From UBA9300 sp964577305 (lineage in GTDB: Bacteria; Bacteroidota; Bacteroidia; Bacteroidales; VadinHA17), in the NCBI GenBank assembly GCA_964577305.1, contig CAZNYS010000007.1, forward strand, positions 1 through 64,000: 64,000 bases of DNA, written 5' to 3'. Shown here piece after piece: positions 7,893 through 15,739 of the stretch. The position numbers and the translations under genes are program-made. The notes under the pieces were generated by a model. The model was not told the origin of the DNA, did no database searches, and saw nothing but the letters and a program-made list of their open reading frames with translations. Positions within the stretch are counted from its first letter, which is position 1; every line of letters begins with the position of its first letter.

Positions 7893-10510
7893 TAAACCAC
7901 GGCACATACCCCCTTTAAGACCTCGGGTGTCCGGCCGGGTGATATTATCTTTGAACAAATTATGTATATTCCTTCCCGCACAGGATAGCCAGAGTCATCA
8001 CAGCCATCCCATATTATCTTAGAGCTATATCCAGATGTCAGGTTTTCAGCCAGGCAGCGGACAGGATAGCCCATATCATTATATACCTCTATTTCCAGTA
8101 TATTATGCTCTCCGGGCAGGCTGATCTTAATTTCCAGGAAATCTTCCCAACCATCATTATCAGGGCTTATCTTCCCCGATGAAAAGGTCATTACTTCTTT
8201 ACTAACTCCATCATCAACACCATTACCACAGGAATTAACCATACCCGGGGTAGCATACCCTGACATACCTGAAGCTGACCTCCAGTTATTTTCATCAGTT
8301 CCTGGCTTACCTGTATCGATACGCTCAAGGGAAACCCCGCTCGTAACAGTGAGCATACTAAAATGCATATCTTCAGAATAATGCATCTGGTCTATCAATA
8401 CCAGGCTCCTGTTGAACAAAAGCAGGCCACCCTCTTTATCGGGCATAGACGGCAGTGTACCCAGCTCATAGATCCTGTCCGGGTCACAATTACTGTATCC
8501 GGTGATCAGGGCCTCATGATCTGATGTTATAACAAAATAATCACCGGGCATGAGACACCTGTGTTCATCTGACAGCCAGACTATTCTTCCTGTATCAGAA
8601 GTCTCAGAATTATAACTTACAATAAAATGGTCTGAAAGATCAACTATCTTATCAGAATGATTAATTAATTCAATAAATTCAGCACCTCCCGGCAAAGGAT
8701 CGAACAATATTTCATTGAAAAGTATATCATGCTTTTCTGTCTCAACAGCAATGCCAAACCGCTTATCCTTTATTACCAGCTTGTTACCTGCCTGGTCTGT
8801 TATTTCCCCCTTTGCACTTATTTCATAAATAGTACCCACTGTAAGACTGTCGCAAAACTCAATATCAACACTCTTTATTAATGGATCAGCCAGATCAAGT
8901 TTTCCCACAATATTGTCCTCAAATGACCAGCTTCCGGGTTCTATTACTCTCTGATCCATTGTTTCAGAAAATATCATATGAATATCTTTATTTGTTACAG
9001 AAAAGATATTCTCCAGTACAGGACTCTCCAGGTCAGGATTAAAATTATTGACTGAATTGATCCTACCCGGTGTTCCTCCCGACCTGTCGGTCGATTCCGA
9101 CCAGTTTACCTGTCCTGCAAAGGGAAAGTCAGTATCAACCATTTCCAGCGACCAGCCACCGTACTTTTTCAGCTGGTTTTTATACCACCCAATATCATAG
9201 TCAACACCATGGATAACGATATCTGAAGAATTCATTAGTACTACCCTGTCACCGGTATTATCCAGGCTGAATTTGCTTTCAGTACAAAACACCTTGCTGC
9301 AGCCTGCAAAGGAGCTTATATCACTTTCATTGGTTATGAGCAAATACTCATCTGACTTAAAATTCCCTCCCATCAATATATATTTCTCATCCCCAACCCG
9401 TAGTTCAAACCCCTCGGCATTAAGATCAAATCCCGATTTATTATACAGCTCCAGGTATTCACAAGGTGGTAATCCTGCAGGAGGGTCAGGATCAAACATT
9501 ATCTCAGAGATAATAATATCGTTCCACCCTGGTATTGCGAGTGGAATACTGTCAATAACGATATCACAACAATTTCCTGACAGGTCACATACATCACTTA
9601 TCTGCAGTGTGTAATACATTTTATTCGCCAGCTCCGACTCAAATTCAAGCATATATGATTCATTGCTATATATAATATTTTCAGGGACATAATTACCTGG
9701 CATTATAGTGCAGCATTGTGGGTCAGGAATATCAGCCAGGGATTCATTAAATTGCAGTATAAGAATATCCCTGCCGGAGAAATACGCGGTATCAGCCAAG
9801 GGTGCTAAGTTATCCTCTTCAATATATCCTTCAATTATTATATCATCAATCCATAGCTTGCGATCCTGTGATGATGAGTATTCGTACATTATACCTGTCC
9901 ATCCTGCATAAAATAAATCTCGGTCGGTACCTGCACCAATGAGTACCTGCCTGCCTGTCTCATCAGCAATAAAGACTTCCCAGTTACCCTCAACTGTTCT
10001 TTTTACTATTAATGAAGCAACAGAATCGACGCCTATATCATATTGCCAGTTCAAGCAAGTTGAAAACACCATTGACACATTACCATTAACAATTTTCCAC
10101 AGGCACAGGGTATCGTTATATCCACTCAGGTTTACCCCCAGGGCAAAGCCTGATACTGATCCTCCTGCTATCATGCCTGAAGGGGGTTCATCAGACATCA
10201 GGAAGAATGACCAGTTATTGGATGAAGAAGGATTATAAGAATGTTTGATCTTAAACCGCCAGGTTGTTTCAGAGGCAGAAGGTTGAAGTCCATTTATGGA
10301 GATGCCTATCCTGTCACATCCCGACTCGTAATTATCAAATGAATGATGGAGTGAGAAAATACCGCTTAAGCTCTGAAGCGAATCGGTTTCCCACCTGTTT
10401 TCAGGGCTCTGCAGCCAGTCTTCTGTCAAGCCTGACTCAAAATCTTCGTGAATGACCTGGGCACATAACATGCCAGGGATCATCATAAACAATAATACAA
10501 TTTTTCTCAT
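7886..10510 (-). CDS. Secreted lamin-tail-domain protein with FlgD-like C-terminus
   Basis: The open frame extends to 10585, but I choose ATG at 10510 because MRKIVLLFMMIPGMLCAQ is a signal peptide; this gives 874 aa. After an N-terminal beta-sandwich region there are two lamin-tail domains (IIISEIMFDPDP and ILFNEILFDPLPGGAEFIEL), each near an Ig-like Big_5-type stretch with SETMDQR or NESLADI. The C-terminal 100 residues (ISPDNDGWEDFLEI ... YNDMGYPV ... REGIYI) resemble the FlgD/gliding-associated sorting region of T9SS cargo. Likely exported to the cell surface; function unknown, perhaps adhesion or nuclease-associated display. It converges on the MFS gene and diverges from asd with about 90 bases between starts. 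Confidence 0.8.
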   Translation of the reverse strand: MRKIVLLFMMIPGMLCAQVIHEDFESGLTEDWLQSPENRWETDSLQSLSGIFSLHHSFDNYESGCDRIGISINGLQPSASETTWRFKIKHSYNPSSSNNWSFFLMSDEPPSGMIAGGSVSGFALGVNLSGYNDTLCLWKIVNGNVSMVFSTCLNWQYDIGVDSVASLIVKRTVEGNWEVFIADETGRQVLIGAGTDRDLFYAGWTGIMYEYSSSQDRKLWIDDIIIEGYIEEDNLAPLADTAYFSGRDILILQFNESLADIPDPQCCTIMPGNYVPENIIYSNESYMLEFESELANKMYYTLQISDVCDLSGNCCDIVIDSIPLAIPGWNDIIISEIMFDPDPPAGLPPCEYLELYNKSGFDLNAEGFELRVGDEKYILMGGNFKSDEYLLITNESDISSFAGCSKVFCTESKFSLDNTGDRVVLMNSSDIVIHGVDYDIGWYKNQLKKYGGWSLEMVDTDFPFAGQVNWSESTDRSGGTPGRINSVNNFNPDLESPVLENIFSVTNKDIHMIFSETMDQRVIEPGSWSFEDNIVGKLDLADPLIKSVDIEFCDSLTVGTIYEISAKGEITDQAGNKLVIKDKRFGIAVETEKHDILFNEILFDPLPGGAEFIELINHSDKIVDLSDHFIVSYNSETSDTGRIVWLSDEHRCLMPGDYFVITSDHEALITGYSNCDPDRIYELGTLPSMPDKEGGLLLFNRSLVLIDQMHYSEDMHFSMLTVTSGVSLERIDTGKPGTDENNWRSASGMSGYATPGMVNSCGNGVDDGVSKEVMTFSSGKISPDNDGWEDFLEIKISLPGEHNILEIEVYNDMGYPVRCLAENLTSGYSSKIIWDGCDDSGYPVREGIYIICSKIISPGRTPEVLKGVCAVVYY

Positions 10511-10600
10511 GCAGCGAATTGATGAAAGTAGGTAAAAAACTATCTTTACAGCATTAGTCTTATAAATTTCAATAATATTTTTCAAAAAACAAAAAAGTTT

Positions 10601-11584
10601 ATGAAGAAAGTTGCCTTGGTTGGCGTGAGTGGAATGGTTGGTCGGGCAATGCTCACAATACTTGAGGAGCGCAATTTCCCGGTTAGGGAATTAGTGCCTG
10701 TTGCATCTCATAAATCTGAAGGGAAAGAGGTTGTTTTCAAAGGGGAAAAACATAAGATCATAAGTATAGCTGAAGCAGTGGTAAAAAGGCCTGATATAGC
10801 ATTTTTTTCAGCAGGCAGTGCCGTATCCCTGAAATGGGCCCCCGTTTTTGCTGAAAAAGATACAACAGTTATTGATAACTCCTCAGCATGGAGGATGAAC
10901 AAAGATGTGCCGCTTATTGTACCCGAGATCAATGCTTCAGCCATTAGCCGGAAGCACAGGATTATTGCTAATCCGAATTGCTCCACAATACAATTATTAA
11001 TGGTTCTTGCACCACTACACCGGGCTTATGGCATCAAACGCCTGGTAATATCTACATACCAGTCTGTTACAGGTACAGGCATGAAGGCTGTTAAGCAGCT
11101 GGAGAACGAAATAAAAGGAATAAGGGGAGATATGGCTTATCCCCACACAATATTTATGAATTGCCTGCCCCATTGCGATTCTTTCATAGACAACGGGTAT
11201 ACCCGTGAAGAGATGAAGCTGGTTAATGAAACAAGGAAAATCCTCGGCGATGACAGTATACAGGTTACCGCAACGGCTGTAAGACTACCCGTCACAGGAG
11301 GGCATTCCGAATCTGTTAACGTGGAATTTAAAAAGGAATCTAACCTGGCTGATATAAAAGAAATACTTAATGAAACACCAGGAGTGGTTCTGAAGGATAA
11401 TCCTGCAGAAAATATTTACCCTATGCCGGTGGATGTTTCAGGCAATGATGAAGTATTTGTTGGCCGCATCAGGAAGGATTACTCTTGTGATAATGCTATA
11501 AATATGTGGATTGTAGCTGACAATATCCGCAAGGGCGCTGCTACCAATGCGATACAGATTGGAGAGATTATAAATAAAAGATAA
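10601..11584 (+). CDS. asd: Aspartate-semialdehyde dehydrogenase
   Basis: 327 aa. It reduces beta-aspartyl phosphate to the semialdehyde for lysine, threonine, methionine and diaminopimelate synthesis. Seen: N-terminal Rossmann motif VGVSGMVGRAM, SAGSAVS, DNSSAWRM, the active-site Cys C127 in NPNCST, the QSVTGTG block, and a conserved histidine in GGHSESV. Monocistronic; its end is followed by a hairpin-bearing repeat (11590-11622) before the convergent hflX. Confidence 0.96.
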   Translation: MKKVALVGVSGMVGRAMLTILEERNFPVRELVPVASHKSEGKEVVFKGEKHKIISIAEAVVKRPDIAFFSAGSAVSLKWAPVFAEKDTTVIDNSSAWRMNKDVPLIVPEINASAISRKHRIIANPNCSTIQLLMVLAPLHRAYGIKRLVISTYQSVTGTGMKAVKQLENEIKGIRGDMAYPHTIFMNCLPHCDSFIDNGYTREEMKLVNETRKILGDDSIQVTATAVRLPVTGGHSESVNVEFKKESNLADIKEILNETPGVVLKDNPAENIYPMPVDVSGNDEVFVGRIRKDYSCDNAINMWIVADNIRKGAATNAIQIGEIINKR

Positions 11585-11589
11585 AAGAC

Positions 11590-11655
11590 AACCGAGCCCT
11601 GAGTAAACTGGGCGAACTCAGAGCAACATTCTAATTGCAGACTCTTCGCTACGTT
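11590..11655. repeat. Hairpin-bearing dispersed intergenic element between asd and hflX
   Basis: Starts accgagccc and has an inverted pair ctgagt (11599-11604)/actcag (11616-11621). The same opening, accgagccc with gggcga-ctc after a loop, recurs at 15530-15560. The tail (caacattctaat ... tcttcgctacg) recurs at 19219-19251. It may act as a weak terminator for the convergent genes, but there is no T-run. Confidence 0.5.
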
Positions 11656-11664
11656 TAGGTTACA

Positions 11665-12867
11665 TTAATAAAGGAAATTATTGTACGGATAAATTTTCTC
11701 GTGAAGGATTTTCACCTCATTGTACAGAAGCTCCTTAAATGCCTCGATATTTGTTTTTTCCTTTGCTGATATGAAAATTGTTCTGGCATTCTTATTACTT
11801 GCCATCCAGCTCTGCCCCAGTTCCTCAAGTGTGAAATTCTCCTTTTCTTTCATACTCAGGTCATCAGCATCTTTTTCGGTATACATAAAGGCATCGATCT
11901 TATTAAATACAATAATTATCTCTTTATTATCGGCTTTCAGATCACGGAGTGTTTCATTTACTATTTTGATCTGGTCTTCAAAACCGGTATGTGATATGTC
12001 TACCACATGACACAGGATATCGGCTTCCCTGACTTCATCAAGGGTTGATTTAAAAGACTCGACCAGTCCGTGAGGCAGCTTTCTTATAAACCCGACAGTA
12101 TCAGAGATCAGGAATGGAAGGTTACCTATTACTACCTTTCTTACAGTGGTATCGAGGGTTGCAAACAGTTTATTCTCAGCAAAAACATCGGATTTACTGA
12201 GCATATTCATTATAGTTGATTTTCCCACATTGGTGTACCCTACCAGGGCTACCTGAACCATTTTTGACCTGTTTTTGCGCTGCGCAGTCATCTGCTTATC
12301 TATTTTCTGCAGCTGTTGTTTAAGCCTGGCTATTTTATCACGTATAATGCGGCGGTCTGTTTCTATTTCAGTTTCACCAGGTCCTCTCAATCCAATTCCA
12401 CCCTTCTGTCTCTCCAGGTGTGTCCACATTCTTGTAAGCCGTGGCAGGAGGTACTCATATTGTGCCAGTTCAACCTGCACTTTGGCATGGGCAGTGCGTG
12501 CCCTGCGCGCAAAGATGTCGAGGATAAGGTTGGTACGGTCAAGTATCCTGCATTTGAGTATCTTTTCTATATTCCTGAGCTGAGATGGGCTTAATTCCTC
12601 ATCGAATATTGCAAGGTTTATATCATTATCCCGGATATATGCTTCTATTTCCTTAACCTTACCGGATCCAACAAATGTTTTGGGATCGGGTACATTCAGT
12701 TTCTGAACAAATGTTATTACCGGCAATGCACCGGCTGTTTCTGTTAAAAAAGCCAGTTCATCAAGGTATTCACCTATTTCATCTTCACTCTGGAGAGGAA
12801 GTACTACACCAACAAGAACGGCACGGTCGGTTTGTTCTTCCGTTTCAATCATTTTATCCATACTCAC
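11665..12867 (-). CDS. hflX: GTPase HflX
   Basis: 400 aa. Ribosome-associated GTPase that splits stalled or heat-damaged ribosomes. The N-terminal HflX domain includes FVGSGKV and the region ending in FARRARTAHAKVQVELAQ; then the glycine-rich GGIGLRGPGETEIE linker and the G domain: G1 GYTNVGKST, G3 DTVGFI, G4 NKID. Length fits the family. The N-terminus begins MSMDKM; either Met could start. Monocistronic or cotranscribed after the lipoprotein gene 57 bases upstream. Confidence 0.95.
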   Translation of the reverse strand: MSMDKMIETEEQTDRAVLVGVVLPLQSEDEIGEYLDELAFLTETAGALPVITFVQKLNVPDPKTFVGSGKVKEIEAYIRDNDINLAIFDEELSPSQLRNIEKILKCRILDRTNLILDIFARRARTAHAKVQVELAQYEYLLPRLTRMWTHLERQKGGIGLRGPGETEIETDRRIIRDKIARLKQQLQKIDKQMTAQRKNRSKMVQVALVGYTNVGKSTIMNMLSKSDVFAENKLFATLDTTVRKVVIGNLPFLISDTVGFIRKLPHGLVESFKSTLDEVREADILCHVVDISHTGFEDQIKIVNETLRDLKADNKEIIIVFNKIDAFMYTEKDADDLSMKEKENFTLEELGQSWMASNKNARTIFISAKEKTNIEAFKELLYNEVKILHEKIYPYNNFLY

Positions 12868-12924
12868 ATATTCAATTCGAAACGACCATAAATATTTATA
12901 ATGATTATATAAACTATGGAAGTT

Positions 12925-14097
12925 TTAAATAATGAACCTCCTGTTTCTTTCCATAGCATTTCGTATTCCCATCTTAAGTGCCTCAGAACATCTTATTACC
13001 ATTTCTAGGTCAGAGGGGAACGGGACAGGTTCACTCTGTATCTTTTCCATTTCAGCAGGCATCAGGGCTTCAGTATCCCCTATTGCCCTTGCTGACACAT
13101 GTTCGAAATAAGAGTTTGCCGATAAAGGATCGCTCTTCAATACTTTTGCCGGGTTAACAGTAACAATCTCAACTTGCCCGTCAATAACGCATTCTTTTGT
13201 TTGTATTGATTCGATGAGAGCACACTGCACATTCTTGTATTTTTTCATTTTTATATCATTCCCAAGGCTATCTTTCATCACGTTACCATTACCATCCAGC
13301 ACGTATTGAAAACCATCCTCAATTTCTCTTTTGATCAGGGTATCTTTCTGGAAATTATTATCAGGCGATACCGCGATTGACTTAATGATAACCGAAACAA
13401 TATAATCAAAATTTGTATCCTCGTCCATCTGCCTGGTGTGGTATTCAACCCAGCTATTATCGAGCCTTGGCAGGTCAAGGGCAAGCAGGTCAGATTCAAA
13501 CTCTTCGGGGAAATTAATATGTGAACGATTCTCAACTCTGACAAGTACCCTGCTCATGCCCATGTACCTTGACTCCTCAAGAAGTTGATCTATACCTTCA
13601 TAATCACCAACATATTCCTTTGCCCTGGCAAACTCTGCATATGCCTGCCGATATGATTCTTTGGTGCCGTTTTTCAGCAATTCCTGGCCGTTAGCATAAT
13701 AATAATCAGCAGCATGGTTCTTAGCTGTGATCATCTCCTCCATATAATCAATATAAGGGTAATCAATGGTCCGTGAACCAGATTTGAGAGGTAATACTGT
13801 TCTTACCATTGACTGCCTGTCATGCATCTTTTTATAGATCAGGTAGATTTCATCCCAGTTTTGTGGTTTCCCTTCCATCTTCAACAATCTTATTCTCTCG
13901 TTGTCCTGTTCGAGAGCGATTCTGTAAGATTGATCCAGAATGTCAATATTTTTTATATCTTCCCTGTCCTTACGTATTTTTTCAACAGCTTTAGTAATAG
14001 CGGCATCATAATTACCTGACTGCATCTGTTTCTTTGGCGAGGAACAGGATGCAAAGAAGACAGATATAATTACGGAATAGAAAATTACCTTTCTCAT
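12925..14097 (-). CDS. Lipoprotein of unknown function, TPR-like N-terminus
   Basis: 390 aa. Lipobox FFASC with Cys18 follows a short signal peptide, so it should be an exported lipoprotein. The first 180 residues are helical with repeated patterns (QSGNYDAAITKAVEKIRKD, ANGQELLKNGTKESYRQAYAEF) suggesting tetratricopeptide-like repeats. The rest is mixed beta strand and includes charged, lysine-rich stretches. I do not recognise a catalytic motif. A near-consensus -7 box (TATCTTTA on the minus strand, 14126-14133) lies about 30 bases upstream. The gene precedes hflX on the same strand. Confidence 0.75.
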   Translation of the reverse strand: MRKVIFYSVIISVFFASCSSPKKQMQSGNYDAAITKAVEKIRKDREDIKNIDILDQSYRIALEQDNERIRLLKMEGKPQNWDEIYLIYKKMHDRQSMVRTVLPLKSGSRTIDYPYIDYMEEMITAKNHAADYYYANGQELLKNGTKESYRQAYAEFARAKEYVGDYEGIDQLLEESRYMGMSRVLVRVENRSHINFPEEFESDLLALDLPRLDNSWVEYHTRQMDEDTNFDYIVSVIIKSIAVSPDNNFQKDTLIKREIEDGFQYVLDGNGNVMKDSLGNDIKMKKYKNVQCALIESIQTKECVIDGQVEIVTVNPAKVLKSDPLSANSYFEHVSARAIGDTEALMPAEMEKIQSEPVPFPSDLEMVIRCSEALKMGIRNAMERNRRFII

Positions 14098-14125
14098 TTT
14101 TATGCGAATATTGGTTTATTGGCTC

Positions 14126-14133
14126 TAAAGATA
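14126..14133 (-). promoter_or_regulatory. Predicted -7 box for the TPR lipoprotein gene
   Basis: Minus-strand TATCTTTA, one mismatch from TAnnTTTG, about 30 bases from the start codon. No matching TTTG was seen at the expected upstream spacing, so this is tentative. Confidence 0.35.
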
Positions 14134-14151
14134 TGATAATATAATTTCCCT

Positions 14152-14185
14152 GAAAAAAAAAGCCGCCTCATTTAACAGGGCGGCT
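14152..14185 (-). terminator. Rho-independent terminator of the TonB-like gene
   Basis: The minus strand reads AGCCGCC (14185-14179), an 11-base loop, GGCGGCT (14167-14161), then a run of eight or more T. It begins 22 bases after the stop codon. Confidence 0.85.
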
Positions 14186-14207
14186 AAATTAATATTTCTA
14201 TAATTTT

Positions 14208-14897
14208 TTATTGTAACTGGAAGTTAACCGTAATTGAAAAGCGTACCCTTACAGGTGCACCTCTTTGTTTACCAGGAGACCATTTTGGTGAAGTTTGAAC
14301 TACCCTCTGTGCTTCCTGGTCGAGTGCAGGGTCAACACCTCTCATAATTGTAACATTACTTACTGAACCATCAGGCTCGACAACGAACATAATGAATACT
14401 TTACCCTGGATGCCATTTTCTGCGGCTATCTGTGGATACTTGATTCTTTGCTGAACCCATTCACGGAATTTATTCACATCGCCGCCTCTGAATGTAGGCA
14501 TATCTTCAACAACAACAAAAATTTCCTCTTCTTCTTCTTCTTGTTCTTCCGTTACTTCAAAATCATACATTTGAATCTCGTCATCGAAGTCAGCTTCATC
14601 ATCTTCAAACAATACTTCATGGTCGATGGCAACATTATCTTCAACAATATCAAATATATCAGTCACCTTGGGTATTTCAGGCGGAGTTTCGGGCTGCTGT
14701 TCCTCCATTTCGGTAATTGGTATCATCTCCTCTTCAATCACATCATCACCACCAGTGTCGAAAGGATTATCTTCCCTGCTCCCTGATGACCATTCAAAAG
14801 CAATAAGGCATAATGCCAGAACAATTACAATTCCTAATTGTAAGAATATACCTTTGCTCTTTTCCAGATTTACATTGTCGTTTTTCTTGATTTCCAT
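14208..14897 (-). CDS. TonB family energy-transducing protein
   Basis: The frame opens at 14948 but ATG at 14897 (MEIKKNDNVNLEKSKG) matches the usual N-terminus of Bacteroidota TonB proteins; 229 aa. One transmembrane helix (about 15-35), then a long acidic and Pro-poor periplasmic linker with glutamate runs (TEEQEEEEEEIF), unlike the Pro/Lys linker of E. coli TonB, and a C-terminal TonB_C domain (VFIMFVVEPDGSVSNVTI, then SPKWSPGKQRGAPVRV). It couples the proton motive force to outer-membrane receptors, or acts as a paralogue with its own partner; no exbB/exbD is adjacent. Confidence 0.9.
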   Translation of the reverse strand: MEIKKNDNVNLEKSKGIFLQLGIVIVLALCLIAFEWSSGSREDNPFDTGGDDVIEEEMIPITEMEEQQPETPPEIPKVTDIFDIVEDNVAIDHEVLFEDDEADFDDEIQMYDFEVTEEQEEEEEEIFVVVEDMPTFRGGDVNKFREWVQQRIKYPQIAAENGIQGKVFIMFVVEPDGSVSNVTIMRGVDPALDQEAQRVVQTSPKWSPGKQRGAPVRVRFSITVNFQLQ

Positions 14898-15065
14898 ATT
14901 TTCACGTTTTGAGAGCCTAAAAATAAGTATTAAAAAGAATAAAGTCAAAATTTTATTAAAATACTATCAATAATATATGAAATAATTCCTCTTGTGTCAA
15001 TTGTATCCATGATAAAATGCTCTGTCAATTATTCCTTTAAAAAAAACACGTCGCTCTAACCTGAC

Positions 15066-15096
15066 TTTGTATATAACAATTTTTAATATATTTTTG
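15066..15096 (+). promoter_or_regulatory. Consensus Bacteroidota promoter of tRNA-Ala
   Basis: TTTG (15066-15069), exactly 19 bases, then TATTTTTG (15089-15096), a perfect match to the TAnnTTTG box. The predicted start is a few bases before the tRNA 5' end at 15109. Confidence 0.8.
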
Positions 15097-15108
15097 CAGA
15101 ACATTTAC

Positions 15109-15182
15109 GGGGATATAGCTCAGTTGGCTAGAGTGCGTGACTGGCAGTCACGAGGTCAGGGGTTCGATTCCCCTTATCTCCA
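15109..15182 (+). tRNA. tRNA-Ala (anticodon GGC)
   Basis: Cloverleaf with acceptor stem GGGGATA/TATCTCC, D arm AGCTCAGTTGGCTAGAGT, anticodon stem CGTGA/TCACG and loop CTGGCAG giving anticodon GGC, T arm with GGTTCGATTCC, discriminator A15182. CCA is not fully encoded. A strong promoter lies directly upstream; a structured repeat follows. Confidence 0.95.
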
Positions 15183-15204
15183 CCTCCGCAGGATCAAGGA
15201 TCAA

Positions 15205-15330
15205 GCAGAAAACAATCACCCCCGCCAGGGGGCTTTGGTTTTTATAACGGCTCGACGGAAGCTCGCTTCCGGGAGAGTCGTTATAAAAAACAAAATATGC
15301 TCGCGCAGCGAGTGATTGTTTTTTGTTTGC
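15205..15330. repeat. Nested multi-hairpin element
   Basis: Outer arms aaaacaatcac (15209-15219) and gtgattgtttt (15312-15322). Inside lie cccccgccaggggg (15219-15232), an 11-bp pair tttttataacg (15239-15249)/cgttataaaaa (15279-15289) enclosing cggaagc/gcttccg (15256-15262/15265-15271), and ctcgc/gcgag (15300-15304/15308-15312). The ordered nesting suggests a folded element or RNA instead of random palindromes. Confidence 0.65.
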
Positions 15331-15529
15331 AGTACCGAACCCAAGGAGTCGCCGAACGCAGTGAGGCACCATTAGCGCACCAGCCACTACAAACCATAAT
15401 CACTCCTAACCTTCACTAACCATAAAATTCCAACACTATCAAAGAACATAATCAAACATGCATTAAAGCATGATCTGTCAATAAATTAGCAGCAAAAATT
15501 GTGCCTTTATTGTTTGTTTAAGTGTTGAA

Positions 15530-15615
15530 CCGAGCCCCGGGTATTCGGGGCGAGCTCGCGAGTCCCGAATCTTCGATTCGAGGATCCTCGAAAAAGCTTA
15601 ACTTTTTCGGGACGG
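15530..15615. repeat. Cluster of nested palindromes
   Basis: Opens accgagccc and then shows gtcccgaa ... ttcgggac enclosing three short palindromes: cgaatcttcgattcg, aggatcct and cgaaaaagcttaactttttcg. Shares its opening with the 11590 element. Confidence 0.6.
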
Positions 15616-15739
15616 TGATTGTGGCCGGTGTGAGCGAGCAATTGTTTTAAGTGTAGCAGGATCATCTGGGTTCGTCGGAATTTATTTTTTCCCGTAAAAT
15701 AAATACCTTAGTCTTTTAAGTTACCTGAAATATAAGTCC

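Larger units (their letters stand above)
15183..15739. other. Palindrome-rich intergenic region downstream of tRNA-Ala
   Basis: No supported gene in 557 bases. It holds two structured elements: a nested four-hairpin block at 15205-15330 and a palindrome cluster at 15530-15615, separated by plain AT-rich DNA. Short open frames that run through the tRNA on both strands have no coding character. Confidence 0.7.

Noticed and set aside
10511..10585. Upstream extension of the lamin-tail protein
   Set aside because: The signal peptide begins at the Met encoded at 10510; the earlier codons would bury it.
14448..14786. Antisense open frame over the TonB-like gene
   Set aside because: Shadow frame created by Glu/Val codon runs; no independent start signals.
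15109..15182. tRNA-Gly (GCC) as an alternative call
   Set aside because: The seven-base loop CTGGCAG places GGC at the anticodon, so it is tRNA-Ala.
15067..15387. Open frames crossing tRNA-Ala on both strands
   Set aside because: They overlap an unambiguous tRNA and palindromes; amino-acid composition is not protein-like.
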